A stretch of 64,000 bases of DNA from Loktanella sp. 5RATIMAR09. GTDB taxonomy: Bacteria > Pseudomonadota > Alphaproteobacteria > Rhodobacterales > Rhodobacteraceae. Location of the stretch: positions 62,001 through 126,000 of the forward strand of contig NZ_LJAL01000007.1 in the NCBI RefSeq assembly GCF_001419985.1, given 5' to 3'. A model generated the notes under the pieces. It saw only the letters and a program-made list of their open reading frames with translations, was not told where the DNA came from and made no database searches. This document shows positions 38,969 to 47,610 of the stretch, in pieces. The position numbers were made by a program, and so were the translations under genes. The stretch's first letter is position 1. The number at the start of each line of letters is the position of its first letter.

Positions 38969-39801
38969 GTTTCCTTGCGGTCGTCCACGACGCCCAGCGC
39001 CGCGACGCCGGAATTTCCCAGTTCAACGGTCGCAAACGGCCCGCCGATACATAGATTGGCAAGGTCCTTGTTGTCCAGCGGCGGAGTGTCGGCAAAAACC
39101 TCTTTGGCGAAAACCTCAGCGTTGTCTTTCGGCCGATACCCAAGGTGTCCCGCCTTGCTGTTGTCGACCACAGCGCGGTCGTTGTTCGATATACCATAGA
39201 CCACAGTGAACCCCACCACGGGGCTGTCGATTGACCGTTCCACAAGATGGATCAGATCATCATAGGACAGCCATGTGCCGATGCTGCGGGCGTTGGTGGC
39301 CTGCGCACATGAGAAGATGCGCATACACACGCTCTCGATCCCGCGCTTATCCCAATAAAGGCTGGCAAGGTCTTCGCTAAAACACTTGGCCAGACCATAA
39401 TACGTGTCGGGGCGGTGCGGGGCATCAAGACCGATGGTGTCGGTTTTCTTGTGCATGCCCACCGCATGGACCGAGCTTGCATAGACCACACGTTTGACGC
39501 CGCAACGATAGGCGGCCTCCCACACATTGTAGGCCCCGACGATGTTGGATTGCAGGATGTCGTCCCACGCGGCCTCATCCCCGATCGCGCCAAAATGGAC
39601 GACCATATCGGCGCCTTTGATCACTTCAAGCATCGCATCAAGGCTGGCAAGGTCGGCCTTTACATAGCTTTCGCCCGGATAAAGCGTGCCGATATCATCG
39701 GCCAGATCTGTCGAGACCAGTTCATCGCACATCTTTGTCAGCGGCTCGCGCAGGTAAGACCCCAGGCGACCAGCGGCCCCAGTCAATACAAGTTTCTTCA
39801 T
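38965..39801 (-). CDS. uronate-dehydrogenase-like NAD-dependent epimerase/dehydrogenase
   Basis: A 278-residue extended SDR with TGAAGRLGSYL (NAD site), VVHFGAIGDE, the Ser of YASSVHAVG and the catalytic Tyr/Lys in YYGLAKCF. Overall pattern is close to uronate dehydrogenases. It is the last gene of a five-gene operon and overlaps the aldolase gene by 4 nt, so its real substrate is probably set by the pathway (inference). Confidence 0.78.
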   Translation of the reverse strand: MKKLVLTGAAGRLGSYLREPLTKMCDELVSTDLADDIGTLYPGESYVKADLASLDAMLEVIKGADMVVHFGAIGDEAAWDDILQSNIVGAYNVWEAAYRCGVKRVVYASSVHAVGMHKKTDTIGLDAPHRPDTYYGLAKCFSEDLASLYWDKRGIESVCMRIFSCAQATNARSIGTWLSYDDLIHLVERSIDSPVVGFTVVYGISNNDRAVVDNSKAGHLGYRPKDNAEVFAKEVFADTPPLDNKDLANLCIGGPFATVELGNSGVAALGVVDDRKET

Positions 39802-40583
39802 GTGTTTTCCTTTCGTGTCGCCGCGCGCATTTGCGCCAGCAATGCATCGGCCCCTTTGGCCAGCAAATTCGTGTCGGTCCCGCAGGCCACAAAGGCGAAG
39901 CCTTCCGAGAGGAGTTTTACGGCGAAAGCGGGGTCAGTCACCAAGGTGCCCACAGGAATGCCCGCGTCCATCAGTTTGCGCGCCGCAGGCAGGATCAGGT
40001 TCCAGACGTCATCCGACATATGTTTGCCCAAAAGGCCCATATCCGCGGCAATATCGGCAGGACCAAAGAAGACGCCATCAATGCCGTCCACTTGACCAAT
40101 CTGCAATGCCTGCGCCACCGCCGACTGCGTTTCGACCTGCACGATCACGGCCGTCTGGTCGTTGGCATTGGCGTAATAATCCGTGATGCGGCCAAAGTTA
40201 TTGGCGCGAATGGACCCTGCCACGCCGCGCACGCCGTGCGGTGGATACCGGCAGGCGGCAACAGCGGCCTGCGCCTCCTCTACCGATTGGACCATCGGAA
40301 ACAGCAGCCCCGGCGCACCCATATCAAGCAGACGCTTGACCACAACCGTATCGTTCCACGGCGGGCGCACGATGGCGGTTGATCCATGCGGCGCGATCGC
40401 CTGCAATTGGCCCAGAACGGTCGCCATATCGCTGGGCGTATGTTCCATATCGACCAAAAGCCAGTCATAGCCTGCGCCTGCGACCACCTCGGCGGCGTAG
40501 TTATGCGCAAGACTGATCCACAGCCCGATTTGTGGCCGCCCTGTGCGGATTGCGGCAAGGAAGGCGTTGGGCGCCATTTTCAT
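39798..40583 (-). CDS. HpcH/HpaI-family aldolase
   Basis: A 261-residue class II pyruvate aldolase-type TIM barrel. The metal/catalytic features DMEHTPSD, RPPWND, VQVETQSAV and FFGPADIAADMG are present. Family members cleave 4-hydroxy-2-oxo acids to pyruvate and an aldehyde. Third from the 3' end; overlaps both neighbours by 4 nt. Confidence 0.85.
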   Translation of the reverse strand: MKMAPNAFLAAIRTGRPQIGLWISLAHNYAAEVVAGAGYDWLLVDMEHTPSDMATVLGQLQAIAPHGSTAIVRPPWNDTVVVKRLLDMGAPGLLFPMVQSVEEAQAAVAACRYPPHGVRGVAGSIRANNFGRITDYYANANDQTAVIVQVETQSAVAQALQIGQVDGIDGVFFGPADIAADMGLLGKHMSDDVWNLILPAARKLMDAGIPVGTLVTDPAFAVKLLSEGFAFVACGTDTNLLAKGADALLAQMRAATRKENT

Positions 40584-41785
40584 ATCACCGCCTTCTCAAT
40601 GAACTTTTCGCCCTTCTCTATCCGCTCATAATTGAACGGGCTCAGATCCAGCGCGCGGTATTCACCATAGGTAATGAGTTCGGCCGTGCCACGCCCCATC
40701 GCTGGCGATTGCTGAAAGCCGTGACCGGAAAATCCGTTTACAAAGACAAAGTTATCAACTTGTGTATGTGGCCCCAGAATGGCGTTCTGATCGAAGGTGT
40801 TATAGGCATAATGCCCGGCCCATGAATTACGCAGCTTGATCGCCTCGAATTGCGGAATACGCATGGCCAAAATGGGCCAAACCTTATCTTCCCAAATGCT
40901 GTGGTCCTGAACGAAATCATCATAGTCCACAGCGGGGTCTTCATCCGGCGGGCAGCCAGCAAGATAATATGTCCCATCGGTGCGCATGTGTACGCCAGAC
41001 GGATCAATCGTCAACGGCAGGTCACGATCAAGCGGCTTTTCCGCCTCGAAGATGAAAGTATAGCGCTTGCGCGGCTCGACCGGAATTTCGATCCCTGCCA
41101 TCCGTGATGTCAAAACTGCGCGGGGGCCAGAGGCGTTAACGACCGTGCCACAGGCGATGACCTCTCCGGACTTCAGGATCACGCTTTCCACCTTAGTCCC
41201 CGCCGCGTTGCGGTTCATCGCGATCACTTCGTTGGTCAGGTATTCGACCCCGCGTTCCTTGGCTGACCGTTTCCACCAGTCAAACAGCGTATTGCCGTCG
41301 AAATACCCTTCATCCACAAGGTTATGGTTCGCGGCGATGATGTCGTCGAGGTGATAGAACGGATAATCGCGGGCAATCTCGTCCCGCGTCATATGCTTGG
41401 TACCCGCGCCACAGGCCGCTTGCACCTTTTGGCTTGCGCGCAGTGTGGCCGCGAAGGTTTCGTTATCGGCCAGATACATGTAGCCAAAGCTATGCAGGGC
41501 AACGTGCGGCACACGGGGATCGCCCCCCATGTAGGCGCGGAAATTCTTGACGAAATCAGCCGCGAATTGCGACACCTTTACATTGATCGCCGCGCTGAAT
41601 TGTTGGCGCATGCACGAATTGGTGTGCGCGGTAGATGTGAATTCATAGGTCGGGTCGCGTTCCACAACAAGGATGGAGCCGTTAAAGTCCGGGTTATCCG
41701 TGAGGAACCATGCAACGGACGATCCGTACATCGCCCCACCGACGATCACGACATCATAGCTGGTCTTCGCGGGCGCTTGTGTCAT
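40580..41785 (-). CDS. FAD-dependent oxidoreductase (DAO family)
   Basis: A 401-residue flavoprotein with the N-terminal dinucleotide motif VVIVGGAMYGSSVAW, a middle VVNASGPRA segment and the C-terminal FVNGFSGHGFQQSP typical of D-amino acid/sarcosine oxidases. It probably oxidises an amine or hydroxy acid in the pathway of this operon. Overlaps the hyuB-like gene upstream by 4 nt. Confidence 0.83.
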   Translation of the reverse strand: MTQAPAKTSYDVVIVGGAMYGSSVAWFLTDNPDFNGSILVVERDPTYEFTSTAHTNSCMRQQFSAAINVKVSQFAADFVKNFRAYMGGDPRVPHVALHSFGYMYLADNETFAATLRASQKVQAACGAGTKHMTRDEIARDYPFYHLDDIIAANHNLVDEGYFDGNTLFDWWKRSAKERGVEYLTNEVIAMNRNAAGTKVESVILKSGEVIACGTVVNASGPRAVLTSRMAGIEIPVEPRKRYTFIFEAEKPLDRDLPLTIDPSGVHMRTDGTYYLAGCPPDEDPAVDYDDFVQDHSIWEDKVWPILAMRIPQFEAIKLRNSWAGHYAYNTFDQNAILGPHTQVDNFVFVNGFSGHGFQQSPAMGRGTAELITYGEYRALDLSPFNYERIEKGEKFIEKAVI

Positions 41786-43467
41786 TCGGTTTCCCCTCTC
41801 GATACCGCCGCAAGGATTGCGTCCACCGCCTCGGCGCTCAGCCCGTAATCGTCACGGGCAGCTTTGGCAGAAATGTAACCGCGCGCAAGGTCGCGTTTCA
41901 CAAGTGCAGGGTCGCGTGCGGATGCCGGGCCGTAGCCTGCCCCGCCGGGAAGGGCTAGCATGACACGCCGTCCTGCGGGGACGAACTGTTTGCCCTTACC
42001 TTGCATCGCGCTGCCATCATCCTGCGCGATAGTGGTCGCCGCCCCGTCCTGTCCACCTTGGCGACCGCGCGCAGGGTGGTGAACGCGGTCAAACATCGCC
42101 GAGAAATCAAATTCGTGCCCTGTCGCGGCACCCACTTCCATGTACTGGCCCAGACCGCCACGGTATTGCCCCGCCCCGCCGCTATCAGGGCGCAATTCTT
42201 TGCGCCAGATGATGACGGGCCCTGTATGCTCGGTCGCCTCGATCGGCATGGTCATCACGCCTGAGGGAAAGGCCGTCGCGTTCAATCCGTCCACCGTGGG
42301 GCGCGCCCCTGCGCCGCCTGAATTGAAGGTCAGCACCTCGGACCTGCGCCCCTGGTGGCCCGCTGCCGGACGCAAAGAGACCTGAAAATTACACAAACAC
42401 CCTGCCCCTTCGGCGGGCACGGTTGCGGGCAGGATTTTATCCAGCGCGTCATAGACCGTATCGGGGATCATATGGCCGATGATATGGCGCAACGCGACCG
42501 GCGCTGGATGAACCGCGTTGACGATACTATCGACAGGGGCTGTCACCTCAAACGGAGCCAATGAGGCGGCATTATTGGGGATTTCCGGGGCAATGGCGCA
42601 TTTGAGCGCGTAGCAGGCGTAGGCCTTGGTATAGACCATGGGCACGTTGATGCCTTTTTTATCAAGGCCGGAGGTGCCAGCGAAATCACAAAAGATACGG
42701 TCCTCTACGATTTCGAGCTTCACTTTCAGATCAATGGGCCGATCAAACCCGTCAATCCGCATAGCCCCTGTCGCAGTTTCGCGCGGCAGTGCCGCAATAC
42801 GCTCCAACGTCGCACGGCGCGAGTTTTCAAGGATGAAATCCCCGATCCCTTCGATATCACCCAGCCCGAATTCATCCATCATTTCGACCAAGCGCCGATG
42901 CCCGATCTCGTTACAGGTGGCGAGCGCATAAATATCCCCGATCAACTGATCGGGTTCACGCACATTGCCGCGCAACAGGCGGATCAGGGTCTCATCCACC
43001 TTGCCGCGATCCGCGAATTTCATGATCGGGATATAGATGCCCTCTTCGTAAACGCTTGCTGCATCCGCGCCAAAACCCCGCCCGCCGATATCAACCACAT
43101 GGGCGGTACAGGCGAAAAAGCCCACGTGGTGACCGTTATGAAATGACGGTGTCACAACGGTAATATCATGCAAATGGCCGGTGCCTTCCCATGGATCGTT
43201 GGTGATATAGACGTCGCCTTCCTGAATATTTTCGCGACCAATCCGGCGGATGAAATGGGCGACCGCATCGGCCATCGCGTTGACGTGTCCGGGGGTGCCT
43301 GTGACCGCTTGGGCCAGCATCAGGCCATCAGCATTGTAGACACCCGCCGATAGATCCCCCGCTTCGCGCACAGACGTGGAAAACGCGGTGCGGACCAGCG
43401 CCTGCGCCTGTTCCTCCACTACCGAGATCAGGCGGTTCCACATGACCTGAAAGGCAACGTTGCTCAT
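41782..43467 (-). CDS. hyuB: hydantoinase B/oxoprolinase family protein
   Basis: The 561-residue B subunit of an ATP-dependent hydantoinase/oxoprolinase. Start EEQAQALVRTAFSTSVRE, the TNDPWEGTGHLHDITVV metal-binding-like motif and the C-terminal RRVMLALPGGAGYGPASARDP are characteristic. Partner is the HyuA-type subunit just upstream (4-nt overlap). The symbol denotes family, not proven substrate. Confidence 0.88.
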   Translation of the reverse strand: MSNVAFQVMWNRLISVVEEQAQALVRTAFSTSVREAGDLSAGVYNADGLMLAQAVTGTPGHVNAMADAVAHFIRRIGRENIQEGDVYITNDPWEGTGHLHDITVVTPSFHNGHHVGFFACTAHVVDIGGRGFGADAASVYEEGIYIPIMKFADRGKVDETLIRLLRGNVREPDQLIGDIYALATCNEIGHRRLVEMMDEFGLGDIEGIGDFILENSRRATLERIAALPRETATGAMRIDGFDRPIDLKVKLEIVEDRIFCDFAGTSGLDKKGINVPMVYTKAYACYALKCAIAPEIPNNAASLAPFEVTAPVDSIVNAVHPAPVALRHIIGHMIPDTVYDALDKILPATVPAEGAGCLCNFQVSLRPAAGHQGRRSEVLTFNSGGAGARPTVDGLNATAFPSGVMTMPIEATEHTGPVIIWRKELRPDSGGAGQYRGGLGQYMEVGAATGHEFDFSAMFDRVHHPARGRQGGQDGAATTIAQDDGSAMQGKGKQFVPAGRRVMLALPGGAGYGPASARDPALVKRDLARGYISAKAARDDYGLSAEAVDAILAAVSRGETE

Positions 43468-45539
43468 GTGCGTTTCTCCGTAATGTCGATGGTCCCGTCG
43501 GGGCGCGCGATGGCTCTGCGGCTTGCAGGGACAACAATCGTGGTTTCATCCTCGGTGATCAGGGCGGGCCCCGCGACCCAATCACCCGCAGAAAGGCCAG
43601 CGCGCGGAACGATGGCTGCGGCGGAAGATGCGCCTTTGATCGGGTCGAAGAGTGCACGGGTGTTCACCGCCTCTGCACCCTTGCCGCCGGGCGTTGCGCC
43701 AATGGTTTCAACCGCCGCCACCTCGGTCGTGGCATTCACAGCCCAGACAGTGATTTCAACATCCATCCCTGCCACCGTGCGCCCGAAGAGCGTGGTATAA
43801 TCCGCCTCAAAAAGCGCAAGGAACTCTGCTGCGTCAGGGTTCTGCACTTGCTCGGCAGACAAGCTGATCGGGATTTCCCAGCCTTGGCCCGTGTAGCGCA
43901 TATAGACCTTGTATTCAGCTTTGATCGGCGCGTGGGCGTCACAGGTGCGCACGAAACCCGTAGCTTCGGCCTCCATTTCAGCAAGCAGTGTCTTAACCAC
44001 CTGCGGTGCAAAATCGGAGAGCTTCATGTAAACACTGCGGGTCGCTTCAAAACTGAACGGCGCGCGCAGGAAACCGATCGCCGAACCGACACCCGCGCCC
44101 GTTGGGACCAGCAACCGGTCGATGCCAAGTTTTTCACAAAGCCTTCCTGCATGCAGCGGTGCCGCGCCCCCAAAGGCGATCATTGTGTAATCTGCAAGGT
44201 CTTCGCCGTTTTCCACCGCATGCACCCGCGCAGCATTGGCCATGTTTTCATCGACCACCTCAGCCAGCCCGAAGGCCGCCATTTGCGCATCCATTTCCAG
44301 CGGCGCACCCAATGTGCCCAACGCCTGCAACGCGGCAGCAGCATCAAGTTTAATTGAACCCCCTGCGAAATGGTCAGGGTCCAGCTTGCCCAGTGTCAGG
44401 TCCGCATCCGTCACCGCAGGGCGCGCGCCGCCGCGCCCATAGCAGGCCGGACCCGGTTCTGATCCCGCACTTTCAGGGCCAACACGGATCTGGCGCATCG
44501 CATCCACGTGCGCAAGGCTGCCGCCCCCCGCCCCGATCTCGACCATATCAATGACAGGGATCGAGATTGGCATGCCTGACCCCTTTTTGAAGCGATAGGT
44601 GCGCGCAACCTCAAAGACGCGTGCGGTCTTGGGTGTTTGGTTATTGATCAGACAAATCTTGGCCGTTGTCCCGCCCATGTCGAAGGACAGCACCTTGTTC
44701 AGACCATAACGTGCGGCAATATTGGCGGCAAAGACAGCCCCGCCCGCAGGCCCGGATTCCACCAGCCGCACCGGAAATTCCGCCGCACTTTCAAGGCTGA
44801 TAATCCCGCCGCCAGAGTGCATGAGAAAGATGGGGCAAGCCGCCCCTTCCTGGGTCAGGCGGCCTTTGAGGCGGCCCAGATAGGACTTCATCAGCGGTTT
44901 GATGTAGGCGTTGGCAACGGTGGTGTTAAAGCGTTCATACTCGCGCATCTGCGGTGATACTTCGGACGACAGCGAGATCATTACATCCGGCAGTTTTTCG
45001 GCCAAAACCGCGCGGATCATGCGTTCATGGCTGTCGTTCAGATAGGCATGAATCAGGCCGACAGCGATGCTTTCAAAACCGTAAGATGCGATCTCATCAG
45101 CAAGTGCTTCAACATCCGCGCGGTCCAGCGCCACCAGCACATCGCCGCGCGCGTCGATGCGCTCTTTGAGCGTAAACCGGTGCTGGCGCGGCAACAGCGG
45201 TTCGGGCAGTTGCAGGTTCAGATCATATTGTTCAAAGCGGCTTTCGGTGCGCATCTCGATGACATCACGGAAGCCTTCGGTGGTAATCAGCGCTGTCTTT
45301 GCGCCGCGCCGTTCGATCAACGCGTTGGTGGCAAGTGTTGTGCCGTGGATGATCTGGTCGATCTGCGGGGGTGTAACGCCAGCCTTGGCACAGACCTGAT
45401 GCATCCCGTCGATAATAGCGTTTTCGGGGGCGGCATAGGTGGTCAGTACCTTGGTGGAATAGGACATATCCCCCACCTCAAGCACCACATCCGTAAAGGT
45501 GCCGCCGATATCCACGCCCATGCGTATATGTTGCTGCAT
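43464..45539 (-). CDS. hyuA: hydantoinase A/oxoprolinase family protein
   Basis: The 691-residue A subunit: actin-like ATPase start MGVDIGGTFTDVVLEVG, then FDMGGTTAKICLI (ATP site) and GAGGGSLAHVD. HyuAB open cyclic amides with ATP. AAGGAGCCCCGCA precedes the ATG. It is the first gene of the operon and diverges from the chemoreceptor at 45749. No dedicated regulator is adjacent. Confidence 0.88.
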   Translation of the reverse strand: MQQHIRMGVDIGGTFTDVVLEVGDMSYSTKVLTTYAAPENAIIDGMHQVCAKAGVTPPQIDQIIHGTTLATNALIERRGAKTALITTEGFRDVIEMRTESRFEQYDLNLQLPEPLLPRQHRFTLKERIDARGDVLVALDRADVEALADEIASYGFESIAVGLIHAYLNDSHERMIRAVLAEKLPDVMISLSSEVSPQMREYERFNTTVANAYIKPLMKSYLGRLKGRLTQEGAACPIFLMHSGGGIISLESAAEFPVRLVESGPAGGAVFAANIAARYGLNKVLSFDMGGTTAKICLINNQTPKTARVFEVARTYRFKKGSGMPISIPVIDMVEIGAGGGSLAHVDAMRQIRVGPESAGSEPGPACYGRGGARPAVTDADLTLGKLDPDHFAGGSIKLDAAAALQALGTLGAPLEMDAQMAAFGLAEVVDENMANAARVHAVENGEDLADYTMIAFGGAAPLHAGRLCEKLGIDRLLVPTGAGVGSAIGFLRAPFSFEATRSVYMKLSDFAPQVVKTLLAEMEAEATGFVRTCDAHAPIKAEYKVYMRYTGQGWEIPISLSAEQVQNPDAAEFLALFEADYTTLFGRTVAGMDVEITVWAVNATTEVAAVETIGATPGGKGAEAVNTRALFDPIKGASSAAAIVPRAGLSAGDWVAGPALITEDETTIVVPASRRAIARPDGTIDITEKRT

Positions 45540-45748
45540 TGCGGGGCTCCTTCACGCACAAATTCCGCGTCAGCTTAGAAGCGATATTTGGGCGATACAA
45601 ACGGCTTCGACGGCCATGAGAAAGAAATTTTTCAAGGTGCGCAATGAAAGTTCATGGGGAAAACATGGAACTTTCCCGTCCGCGTTCACTGTTTGACAAG
45701 GGTTTTGCGCGAGATCTCTTACTTGCAATGAAATCCGGAGTATACCGC

Positions 45749-47599
45749 ATGCGCAATTTCATCTCGAACATGTCACTGCGTGGTCAATTGATCATCAGTT
45801 CGGTGATCTTAATCACAGCCCTGTTTGCGATGGTAATCGGCGTTCTGCAGTATTCACAAAAGAAGACGTTGATCGAAAGAGCGCAGTTGGAACAAAACAC
45901 GGGGCTGCGCATCCTGACATCAACTTTCATGGATCAATTCGAAGATATCGCAGTGGCGTACGGGGCAGATGGCGCTGTCACATCCGTGACCTGGGATGCG
46001 ATCCCCGCCTTTGAAGACCACCACCTGATCGACCGCGTGGGTGCAATTTCAGGGGAAACGGCCACCGTGTTTGTGTGGGATCAGGGCGCAGGTGATTTCA
46101 TTCGGCGCACCACAAATATTATCAAGCCTGACGGGGAACGCGCCGTTGGCACACCTTTGGGGACCGCCAATCCAGTGTTCGATGTCATGCGAAACAAGCA
46201 AACATTTCGTGGCGAAGCGGTGATTCTGGGAAAACCCTATCTGACGATTTACGAACCTGTCATGGATAGCCGAGGTGACGTGATCGGCATTTTCTACGTG
46301 GGCGTCGAACGCACGCGGATCGACGCGGCACTTGCATCCAGCTTCTGGCTCGGGTCCGGAACGGCGGCAGCGATTATTCTCGTTGGTGCTGCCTTATTGG
46401 CCGTGTTGATTTCTTGGCTTTTGCGCCCGCTGAGCGTTCTGGCAGACAGGATTTCGCAAGTGGCACAGGGCCATTTGCATCAAACAATTCCTTTTATCGC
46501 GCGCAAGGACCAAATCGGCGCGATCGCCAAAGAGATCTCAGGGTTTCAGGAAGAATTGAACCGCGCAGAGGCCGTGAAACAGGCCTCTGAAACCGCACAA
46601 GCCGAGCAGGCCTTCGCGGTGAGCGCCCTGCGTGATGCGCTGGAAAAGCTCGCGAAACAGGATCTGATGGTGCGGGTGTCTGCGCGGCATGGTGAAAGTT
46701 TCCCGCAGGATTATGCCGCGCTGCGTGATGACTTTAACCAGTTCGTGACGCATCTTTCGCAGACCATTTCGGACATTGGCAGCATTGCCGATGAAGTCGA
46801 AAGGATCGGCCAGTCAATCGGTGCGGAATCCGCTGAACTGGCAACACGCGTCGAAAGTCAGGCCAAAACACTGGCGGGTTCAGCGACGTCGCTGAACCGT
46901 TTGACCGAGGAGACTACACAAATCGTACAAAAAGCGGATCAGGCGGATGCGGCCGCAACCCGCAGCCAATCGCTGTCGTCGGATAGTCGCACTGCATTGG
47001 AAGCCGCGATGCAATCAATCGGGCGTATCGAGGCATCGTCGGGTGAAATTACGAAGATAATCGGCGTGATCGAAGATATCGCCTTTCAGACAAACCTGCT
47101 TGCGTTGAATGCAGGCGTTGAAGCGGCACGTGCCGGTGATGCAGGCCGCGGCTTTGCTGTCGTCGCCTCCGAAGTGCGCGGGCTTGCCAAGAATGCCACG
47201 GATTCGGCAAAGGAAATCAAGGCGCTGATATCGACCAGCGCTGCGGAAATTCAATCGGGCAATAAGCTGGTGCAGAATACAGGGCTCAAGCTTGGTGAAG
47301 TGTTGGAACATGTCGAATCTCTCGGCGGGCTCGTATCGGATATCGCGCAATCCGTCCGCCGGCAGGCCAGTGACCTAGATGAAATCAACGGCAGTGTCCG
47401 GACCTTGGACAATATGACCCAGAAGAATGCGTCGATGGTCGAACAGACGGGCACTGCTGTCGGGTTTTTGCGCGATGAATCTCTGCGGTTGTCCGACTCT
47501 TTGAAGGGATTCCGCACACCACAACGCATCGCCAGAGTGCAAAACACGGGAAATTTTGCAATCATCGACGACACACCGCGCAAGGCGACGGGAACTTGA
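45749..47599 (+). CDS. methyl-accepting chemotaxis protein
   Basis: A 616-residue chemoreceptor. First membrane helix LIISSVILITALFAMVIG, a periplasmic Cache-like sensor (VFDVMRNKQTFRGEAVILGKP), second helix about residues 206-230, a HAMP linker, then the signalling domain with the hairpin tip DIAFQTNLLALNAGVEA and RAGDAGRGFAVVASEVR. ATG at 45749 follows CCGGAG; in-frame starts at 45644 (with AAGG) and 45728 are alternatives. Divergent from the hydantoinase operon, so it may sense its substrate (inference). Confidence 0.88.
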   Translation: MRNFISNMSLRGQLIISSVILITALFAMVIGVLQYSQKKTLIERAQLEQNTGLRILTSTFMDQFEDIAVAYGADGAVTSVTWDAIPAFEDHHLIDRVGAISGETATVFVWDQGAGDFIRRTTNIIKPDGERAVGTPLGTANPVFDVMRNKQTFRGEAVILGKPYLTIYEPVMDSRGDVIGIFYVGVERTRIDAALASSFWLGSGTAAAIILVGAALLAVLISWLLRPLSVLADRISQVAQGHLHQTIPFIARKDQIGAIAKEISGFQEELNRAEAVKQASETAQAEQAFAVSALRDALEKLAKQDLMVRVSARHGESFPQDYAALRDDFNQFVTHLSQTISDIGSIADEVERIGQSIGAESAELATRVESQAKTLAGSATSLNRLTEETTQIVQKADQADAAATRSQSLSSDSRTALEAAMQSIGRIEASSGEITKIIGVIEDIAFQTNLLALNAGVEAARAGDAGRGFAVVASEVRGLAKNATDSAKEIKALISTSAAEIQSGNKLVQNTGLKLGEVLEHVESLGGLVSDIAQSVRRQASDLDEINGSVRTLDNMTQKNASMVEQTGTAVGFLRDESLRLSDSLKGFRTPQRIARVQNTGNFAIIDDTPRKATGT

Positions 47600-47610
47600 G
47601 CCGGCCTGAG

